DNA of 36,739 bases from Discostella pseudostelligera (lineage: Eukaryota; Bacillariophyta; Thalassiosirophyceae; Thalassiosirales; Thalassiosiraceae), in contig JALLBK010000125.1 in the NCBI GenBank assembly GCA_036940085.1, positions 1-36,739 on the forward strand. Direction: 5' to 3'. Of this stretch, positions 29,716 to 36,739 are shown one piece after another (position 1 is the first letter of the stretch; each line of letters begins with the position of its first letter). The notes beneath the pieces were generated by a model. It saw nothing but the letters and a program-made list of their open reading frames with translations. It ran no database searches and was not told the DNA's origin. The position numbers and the translations under genes are program-made.

Positions 29716-31513
29716 TCAACAGAGATAACGCAAGCAGATAGCATACATTCTTGATAATGAGCGCAAGAACTGTGCACGAAATACAGATCCAGGCTGCGAT
29801 TCAAGACAGAGCACGTCGCCGCTCGCCCAGCCTGCTACCTGCGCAAAGGGGCGATTCCAAAAGGGGTGCAAAACTTTGCAGAAGGTACTGAAACTAGAGC
29901 TCGACATTTCTTCAAACGAAGGCAGAAATCAAGAAACCGATTATCAAACCAAATGCTATTGTTTGTCGCCCACTTCGAGACACAAATGTTGGCGGTTACT
30001 CCCCATGGTGGCGATTTTGTCTTCATTGCAATGTTGTAGAAGAAGGCAATGTGGCAAGCGCAAATTGCATGCTCAACGAGTGTTTGGGCTTGTGGTATGA
30101 TAGTCGACCCCACGAAACCTGCGGCATTGAGAAAGCGCATGATTGTGGAGAGATACTCGTCCAAAATACCCTCACAAGGAATGACATCGTCGTCAAGAAA
30201 TATGACATGCTCTCCAAATGCCTGTGCAAGTCCAGTGTTTCTGGCCATACTTGCACCCTGATTTGATGGCATTGAAACAACTCGGACTACTCTATTCGGA
30301 GTATACGACGTCAGGGTCTTGCACAACTCAGCCATATTTGGGGTATCAGGACGGTCCACCACGACAATGATGTTGAGACTTGCGTTGCCACCATTGCTGA
30401 AACTAATCGAAGTCAGTCTGACGAGAGCCTCCAGATCACATCGAAATGTAGGGATGACCACATCGATGCAAGGACTCCTGACTGCACCAGCCGGCTCAAT
30501 AGCAGACTGAAGCTTAGCCACAGCACGAGACAGTATGGCGCAGTGCCATACCGATTCCGCATCCTCTTTGGCATACCGTGCAGATTCACGACCACCCACC
30601 GTGTTGCGCACCGAGGCTGTTGGCGCAAAGCAGGCAGCTCCAAAGCGCCGGTAAAGCTCAAAAAAAGGAAAGGATCACCATGCTGATTCCTGAATTCATC
30701 TGGAAAGAGCTCTCCAAATACCTCAAGATGAAATCGGTTGATTACTGGAAATGTAGGAAAGGCAGGGAAACTAGCATCTCGCAGTGCGACGCAAGCTGCT
30801 CCCAATGGCAATCCAGTTCTAGTGGCAATATTGGAGAATTCATCTTCAACCTCCGTCTGCCAATAAGGTGTAAGCAGTTCAACATCGTCGCCAATAAGCA
30901 AGATGTAGTCTGCCCCAGCATCGACCGCATTACGTGCCATTCGACCCCAGATCCAGCAGAGTTTCCCCTCGAATGCTGGGGGCAGTGGCTCTTCAAACAC
31001 CAAGTCCACTCCATGCGCATGTTCAGCAATCATTGCTGATATTCGTTGACGAGCAGATTCGTTGTCAAGCACTGGATCTCGAACATCCACAGCAATACGC
31101 AACTCTGTTTTGCGCTTATGATGAACCGAATCGCGAACATGAACAGAGAGGCCAAGTTTCTTAACTGTATTCTCCAATCGGATCGAGAAAACTTCCTCCT
31201 CCTGACCGCGGCTTGTCATAGGAAGAAGAAGCAACCAGCGGGTTGGTAAAGTTGTGCCCTTCTTCTGACATGCAATGGAAGTAGTGGCAGGTTTGAGTTT
31301 GTCCCCTGGTGACAGGCTCATGGTAGGCCGTGGATCTGGGATAATTGGCTGGGGACCCGTAATGCTCTGTGTAATAACAAGCGCATTCGGAAACAGAAGT
31401 CTCGCTTGTTTGGCAACACGCTCTGGCAAGAGATTCAAAGCACAAACCAGCCATAAATTTGCATGCTGCAATACGTTTTGTGCGCTTTTGAATACGTCGC
31501 TGATACCAGTCAT
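29716..31513 (-). pseudogene. Double glycosyltransferase-like gene with frameshifts and lost GT2 catalytic motif
   Basis: From ATG 31513 the frame has a first GT-A-like domain (GADYILLIGDDVELLTPYW, PAFPTFPVINRFHLEVFGEL, EFRNQHGDP). At the A7 run 30660-30666 the homology moves by one base to another frame (FELYRRFGAACFAPTASVRN). That frame continues into a GT2 domain: IDVVIPTFRCDLEALVRLTS, IIVVVDRPD, SNQGASMARNTGLAQAFG, HVIFLDDDV (DxD). WFDNRF is followed directly by LDFCLRLKK, so the GGGED-type motif expected between them is gone. After VPSAK a second frame change leads to VLHPFWNRPFAQVAGWASGD. A possible C-terminal helix (PAIHGVIGLALMAILLAW) sits in yet another frame. The product would act on extracellular or Golgi glycans. 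Sequencing error could explain single shifts but not the in-frame deletion. Confidence 0.7.
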
Positions 31514-32500
31514 CGCCGCCACCAAAGAGGATGAAGACAATGCTCAATAATGACGAAGATCTACCTCCGGATAAACTGTTACTCCTCCCTTGATAATACT
31601 ATGAAGTTGGAGGTTGATTGTTGTGTGTTCATTCTGCTGTGAGAAGAAATGCAAATTTGGGTTCTCTTCATTTGCAGTGTTCGAAGAAAGAATGCAATCA
31701 CATTGTCATGTTGCGTCATCGATATCTTATCACTGGGTTGTGGTTGGAATCTTTGGGACTTTGAGGTGAAAGTTGGATCCTGAGTGGGGGTGTATGTGAG
31801 CTGAAATCTCATGACATTATATTATGATACATCGTACCACTGTCAATATCATTGAAAATGGAGGTTGTGGATGGCATCTTTCCAATATGGAGAATTCGGA
31901 GGTTGATGGCTGCGGGTAGAGTTACATTGAATTGTTGACATTCAGTGACAATGTTGATGATGCTGGCTGCAGTGACAGCATCAGAGTAGTGGATAATCTC
32001 TACATGGGATGGATCGATGGCACACACAGTGCCGACAGCCCAATACCAAGGCAAATTAAAATCTCCTGCATGTGAATGTGATATATTGCCATTGATAGAA
32101 AGATCATTATCCAGTAATAATTATACTAATATGTAACAACATACCAGCAATTGAATAAGATTAGGCTCGCATTGGGTTGATGCTTGATGCGGCCATGGTG
32201 TAGGTGTAGGGAAAGATTGTTTGTGTAGGGATTGCGTAGGGGGAGCGTCGCTCGAGTACTGGACGAAATATTGTAAATCTCCCACCATAATATCGAAGTA
32301 TGATCGAATGGCTATCTGTGGGTGCGTTTTTTTATGGGCGGGGTGTTGTTGGAAGGGCTGCGCAGGGGACGGCGGCGGCAGCCAGAAGCCATGGTCAGTA
32401 TCGTTGGATTTAGGATTTTGTGTTGTGTGTGCGTTGTGCGCGATGTGGAGGCGGTGACGGGAAGATTGTGCGGCTGCGAGAGGAAGGGGGTGACGGACAG
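31514..32500 (-). other. Unresolved coding-like region, possible broken gene
   Basis: A good splice pair exists: donor CTG|GTATGT at 32144 and acceptor CATGCAG|GA ending at 32066 (79-nt intron). The downstream exon, 32065-31809, reads DFNLPWYWAVGTVCAIDPSH and VTECQQFNVTLPAAINLRIL, which looks coding. The frame that joins to it upstream includes CACCATGGCC but is cut by a TAA twelve codons later. A longer alternative frame (32522-32121) does not join in phase. No family is recognised. It may be a gene with a sequence error, a pseudogene, or chance. The remainder (31514-31808) shows nothing. Confidence 0.3.
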
Positions 32501-32600
32501 GCCTTCCCGCCATTTTCGCCACACACCGCTTTCGCCCTCATGCTTCCCGCCATTTTCTCAACTCTTCTCTTCCGTCCCGCCATTTCGCTACACTTTCATC
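32501..32600. promoter_or_regulatory. Three CCCGCCATTT elements upstream of RTF2
   Basis: CTTCCCGCCATTTT occurs at 32503-32516 and 32543-32556, and GTCCCGCCATTT at 32574-32585. Spacings are 40 and about 30 bp, all in the same orientation. They are the same core as the elements upstream of UTP22 and RPL11. Confidence 0.55.
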
Positions 32601-32703
32601 GCCACCCCAAAACCAATCCACCCGCGCCTACCTCCGCGGTGCCGGGAAGGCATGTCATACCGCCGATCATCCCTCCAGTGCTCGCGAGCGTTCGAAGAAG
32701 GCA

Positions 32704-33797
32704 GTGTCCGATGATGTTGTCGGGCGTGCCAAATTGATTTTGAGCACATGTGCCATCTCTGGCGAAGTGTTGCATTTATCACCTGGGACTGCCGAAGATA
32801 TAGTTGCATGTCCCTACGGAAGATTGTACAAACGCGAAAAGGTGTTAGAGGTATTGTTGCATCGTGCTCGATGTGGTGGTGGAGGGGGCAATGACGATGA
32901 TCGTGACAATAATACTGATGCGGCGGCGTTTGCGTCAATTTCACACATTCGCGGTATGAAAGATTTGTATACCGTTCGATTTCATGTGACGACAGTAACA
33001 AGTGGAGAGGGTATCACACAAAATAATGGAAAGAGAAATGGAGCACACTATGCACCTGCATGCCCAATTACCGGATCAGATATTGGTAGTGGAAAGGTAC
33101 TATCGTATGTGATTGTGCGGAGTGCTGATGCTGCCAAGGTGAAGAAGAATGGTAGTGTAGACGAGGATGAAGTATCCCGCGGTCCAAATGTGCTTAGTGA
33201 ACGTGCCATTAAAGAAATGGGTGTGACAGGTTTACAGGCTGAATTTGGTCCGTTTGAAGAGAAGGATATGATATTATTGGCACCTCCCCTCACAGGAGGG
33301 GTGTTTGATAAAATTAAACGTAAATGGGAGGAGAGGGTAGAGTCAGATCGAGTGGCCAAGGTGAGCAGACTTTTTGAATGGATATGATCTTGTACATAAC
33401 AGACCAATAACGTGTGTGAATTCTCATCATTTTATCACTGTATGTTCGATTTGATGTAATGATATCCGCGCAGCTTGAGAAGAAGAAAGACAAAAAGCGC
33501 AAACGAACTCCGGAGGATGCAACCGTGACGACATCATTGGAAATGAAACCCGCCCCCGCTAAAACGAACGAACCAATCACTCATACATATAACAATGCCC
33601 GAACGATCAATGAGAAGAAGAAGAAGTCGTCGTCGTCGTCATCATCGGCAGCGGTAAACGAGGCACGTTCGGCAGTTCAATCGGCAATATCACACAATCC
33701 TGTGTTACTAAATTTGTTTGGGGCAGGGAAGGACGAAAAGAAGCAAAATGCAACGGAGAAGGAGAAGAGGGATTTGTTGTTCACTCGTAACTGTTAA
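32704..33797 (+). CDS. RTF2: Replication termination factor 2 (RTF2) family protein, 5' end unresolved, two exons
   Basis: RTF2 has a modified RING-like/C2HC2 fold; it acts at replication forks and is linked to the replisome and pre-mRNA splicing. Exon A (to 33360) and exon B (33474-33797) are joined by a 113-nt GTGAGC...GCAG intron in phase 0. Signatures are LSTCAISGEVLHL, DIVACPYGRLYKREKVLEVL, SHIRGMKDLYTVRF, APACPITGSDIG and VLSERAIKEMG. Exon B is Lys/Ser-rich and ends NPVLLNLFGAG...RDLLFTRNC. The coding frame extends upstream of 32704 (ARERSKKAV) but meets no ATG before a stop, and the usual MGxDGG start is not found; an upstream exon or an indel is likely. Low-complexity inserts (GGGGGNDDDRDNN) lie in the RING-like part. 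Confidence 0.82.
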
Positions 33798-34071
33798 TAT
33801 AGAGAATTGTTTGCGCCATGGACCTACACTACGCACCACCGGTACAAAACATGGGATCAATGAAATGCATGAAAAAGAGTGATGGGCGGTATTGTGCATT
33901 TCCACTTCGAACCCGAATCAATCTCTTCCTAAAGAGCAACCGCGCAGAAAATGATGAGCCATGTCTACTGCTTCGAATCCAATGCGAGATATTCGATATC
34001 CGATGCGAGATATTCGATAGTATCGCCCCTTCCCAACGAAACCAACTGCAAATTGCAAATGACCGCACTGT

Positions 34072-34540
34072 TCATCCACCAAATTCCTGGAAACATTTCA
34101 ATCCAACATTGATCATATCATAAGTTGTTGATATTGATACTCGTAGCATCTTTGCATCCGTCGCTTCAAAATTACTTTTGGGTAGGTGCAAATAATTACC
34201 GGGTGTAACAAACGTAGTGTGAGAAGCAAATATCGTCCGCCAAAGCCCCACGCAAACACACAATTAAATTGACAGTGGCGCATCATCATTGCATAATATT
34301 CTCTCACATTTGCAAGACGCGCATGTCATTCTTATTCATTTCTGCATCTGTCATCCCCCCATCATTAACAGTAGTGTCATGTTGTGCGCAACTAGTACTG
34401 TCCACCACCGCAAACGACTTCACCACCTTGTCACTAATCTCTTGATCGACCGAGATGATATCTTTCAAATGTTGTGCGTATTGATTGGATGGAAGTGCTA
34501 TTTGTATTGTACATTTGTAGGGTCGATGATGCGTTGTCAT
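34072..34540 (-). CDS. PCC1: PCC1 subunit of the KEOPS complex, two exons
   Basis: PCC1 is the small dimerising subunit of KEOPS/EKC, which makes t6A37 on ANN-decoding tRNAs (and is linked to telomeres in yeast). Exons are 34540-34308 and 34174-34072, intron 133 nt (GTGAGA...AAAAG), for 111 aa. Exon 1 begins MTTHHRPYKCTIQIALPSN, the first beta strand of the family. Exon 2 gives INFEATDAKMLRVSISTTYD and MINVGLKCFQEFGG, matching the conserved LRVSxSxFxDxLxLVxxxxxxF end. A polar loop (DSTSCAQHDTTVNDGGMTDA) between strands is longer than usual. It is convergent with RTF2. An E2F-like TTTCCCGCCAAA lies at 34850-34861, some 310 bp upstream. Confidence 0.85.
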
Positions 34541-35819
34541 CTCTCGTGTTGTCAGCCTCGCTGAGTTGCCGCCCGCAGCCACAGCCACAGTCGACAATCA
34601 AAATTACACGGGTAGGATAGCGAAGCAGTAACACCAACGCCCAACAAATATAAATAGATAATAGATATTACTCCTATGATGTCGATCGTCGCCGTATGAA
34701 CTATTGGCTGGATATCGTAGTACGAAGGTGATACTGATAGTGATAGTGATAGAGAGACAGAGAGATAATGCTCCAGTGATAGTGATATTGATGAGAGTTG
34801 TATCCAGATCGGGTAAGGGGGACACAATCATTCTTCGCCGCTTGCAACGTTTCCCGCCAAAGTATTCCATGCGGCAATTCACCGTCCGTCCGTCACCCGT
34901 CTTTTCCACCGTGCTTCCACATCATCATCAACAGGCAGAGCGAAAAGCGACGACGACACATTTTTGCGGTGGCGGCGATGCATCGGCAAAAGAGGGAAGG
35001 GGCATGAGGGCATTACTATTACTAAAAATTAATGTTTATTGCAATGGTGGTGTTTAATGCACAACAGAATGCGATGGTGAGGGAGAGCGTATGCGACGTC
35101 GAGGGTAATCTACTTCATGCATAAATTCATCACAAACTAATTTCGGTGCCCTCATTGAATTACACTCGATGAAGAGGAAATAACATTTGCAAGATTATAT
35201 GGCAAGATCTGCTTCATGTGGTCCTTCTCGGCATATCTTTTCCATCACCCAACAATCAGCCCCTCGTCGTCGCCCCTCGCTTGCAATTTGCAATGCAATG
35301 TGATTTGATCCGCTCCTCCATCATGAATGGTTGCTCTGTAACTCCGTTCTCATCCACCTCGAACATTAGTGCAATCCGCTACGCAAAACAGCACCGCAAC
35401 CCCGCCCAAATTCAGACCAAGCAGTCCATGTTGCATCATCCCAGAATTACCGTGTCTAGAACCGTCAAAAATATTGCCAGCGTTGATGTCATGTGGTCCT
35501 AATCCTCAACAAGTTGCTGGTTCTGTCGGTGTTAATGAGACGAACTCCAGTGGTGAATCTGATATCTGATTGAATCAATTGACTGCTGATTCGAGTGACG
35601 ACGAAATAGTTGATACTTGAAACAAATGATGAGATGATGATACCATGTGGTCATTGAGTTGCAAGGTAGTGCTGCTGTGTTAATGAGACCAGTTCCAGCG
35701 ATGAATCTGATGGTGTCATTGATTCGAATGGTCAAGGTCAATAATCAGTTTTGCACGCCCATTATTATGCCTATAATTACTAGACAGCATTGTTTACTTC
35801 ACTATTGTTCTAACTAGTT
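34541..35819. other. Gene-poor stretch upstream of PCC1
   Basis: It holds TTTCCCGCCAAA at 34850-34861 and a GATAGTGATA microsatellite around 34729-34792. Two diverged copies of a TGTTAATGAGAC...TCCAG...TGAATCTGAT segment are near 35529-35570 and 35678-35712. Short frames here (for example 35218-35502) show no domain or splice logic. No gene is supported. Confidence 0.45.
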
Positions 35820-36739
35820 CTAGGTCACTTTTACTCCAAGAATGGACGGGGTTCCACCATCAACTAGATAGTGTTTAGTACAGGCAACCATTGGACTGAA
35901 CGTGTCGGCCGCAGCACCAACCCAGACATTGTAAAAGGCAGGATCCACACCAGCAACGGCAATGGATAGGATCGGATTGGATTCAAGTATGACGAGTTAG
36001 CCAGACGCCCAATGACCTGATAATGAACAGTCCGGGTAGCGCCACCGGTAGTTACGACTGGAACTCTGAGCGAAGCGAGGAACTTGCCTTCCTTCACCGT
36101 CATGTCCACCCAACCGAGTGTATTGAACTTCACACCATCGAACGAGTATTGGATCGCGTTGCTGAAAGAGCCCGTCGCCTGCCGAATTCTCAAATCAACC
36201 GTACGATAGCTGGTGGAAAATCCCATATGACTCAGAGTTTGAATACAACCATTATCGGCGTTGATGGAAGGAACATTGGCGTTGGCGTTATATGCAAGTT
36301 GAAGGATTGCACCCCTGTCACTGCACGGAGGGGCTTGATTCTGCGGTCCAGCAATGGCCAATGCCGACAGTCCGAACAACGCGACCTCCCATGTGCTTTG
36401 CCGTAATTATCTGATCTTCTTGTTCGTACGGGTCCAAGTATCCTTCCGGTCCGGCATCGCTCTTCCGATAAGGTCTGCGGCATTGAACGATGAAAAGCGG
36501 AAAAGTCTGCGAGTCCCATTTTCCCATTCAAACAGTTCATGTCTCCATCGAGAGATAAAGGCCTTCCGTGTAAGCTTAATGGATCGAACACGGATTTCTT
36601 GGCCAACGCCTCCGGTAAACCCGATAGTGTACATCTTCGACAGGTCCTGATTATTGAAGAAGCTCATTGGAATTTCGATTGTTTGCCATCCTCCAGTTGC
36701 TGAAATGGAGATAGTGTTGCTAAACGCACTTCCAGTCTT
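35820..36739 (-). pseudogene. Decayed secreted carbohydrate-active enzyme gene, cut by window edge
   Basis: Reading from the right edge, one frame gives a beta-rich, carbohydrate-binding-like end (ATGGWQTIEIPMSFFNNQDL, IGFTGGVGQEIRVRSIKL). It is followed by FEWENGTRRLFRFSSFNAAD, which resembles the start of a GH5-like catalytic domain. A second frame then gives GYLDPYEQEDQIITAKHMGG and RVVRTVGIG, fitting the next part of such a domain. The rest of the catalytic domain is absent. A third frame continues with PSINADNGCIQTLSHMGFST and FDGVKFNTLGWVDMTVKEGK, and after another shift near 35977 ends VDPAFYNVWVGAAADTFSPM to a TAG at 35820. Three frame changes and a missing catalytic core argue for a pseudogene. 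Family assignment is an inference. Confidence 0.6.

Noticed and set aside
34704..35057. Plus-strand frame of 117 codons
   Set aside because: It begins in a GATAGTGATA microsatellite and contains a promoter-type CCCGCC element; composition is not protein-like and no domain is seen.
35218..35502. Plus-strand frame of 94 codons
   Set aside because: No motif, no splice context, and no homology that I can recall; likely chance.

Overview
The window looks like nuclear DNA of a stramenopile alga, most likely a centric diatom. The genes are compact and intron-poor. Most introns are GT-AG and 57-133 nt long, with one of 372 nt. One protein has a signal-peptide-plus-'SFAF' leader of the diatom plastid type. 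ShK-domain prolyl 4-hydroxylases and an expanded HMG-like protein also fit. The species is not determined. All gene models come from reading frames, splice-site consensus and remembered family conservation; no search was run.

Left part (1-17 kb) is housekeeping. A six-exon UTP22/NOL6 (Nrap) gene is preceded by five tandem copies of an E2F-like TTTGGCGGGAAA element. Convergent to it is a membrane-anchored glyoxalase-II-like metallo-beta-lactamase protein. Then come a three-exon LYR-motif protein (ETFRF1/LYRM5-like), an HMG-box-like protein, a coiled-coil protein, ribosomal protein uL5 (RPL11) and ribosomal protein eL42 (RPL36A/L44).

Middle part (17-28 kb): a 68-residue twin-CX9C protein, an MFS transporter, a probably plastid-targeted fructosamine-3-kinase-like protein, a Tim17/22/23-like membrane protein, and a divergent pair of ShK-domain genes. 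One of the pair is a complete ShK-prolyl 4-hydroxylase; the other ends where its catalytic domain would start. Two single-N gaps lie here, each bordered by an exact 72-bp duplicate, which looks like an assembly artefact.

Right part (28-37 kb) is less tidy. A minus-strand locus encodes two glycosyltransferase-like domains followed by a sulfotransferase, broken by frame changes and by loss of the GT2 ED motif. Upstream is a poorly resolved open region. Then come RTF2 (start unresolved) and the KEOPS subunit PCC1. A decayed secreted carbohydrate-active enzyme gene runs off the right edge.

The common thread is translation and ribosome production: UTP22 (small-subunit processome), uL5, eL42 and PCC1 (tRNA t6A). 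The same TTTCCCGCC/GGCGGGAAA element recurs upstream of most of these genes, which suggests shared growth- or cell-cycle-linked control. I did not find a clearly new multi-gene system. The most unusual items are the GT-GT-sulfotransferase locus, the ShK/P4H gene pair and the recurrent promoter element.
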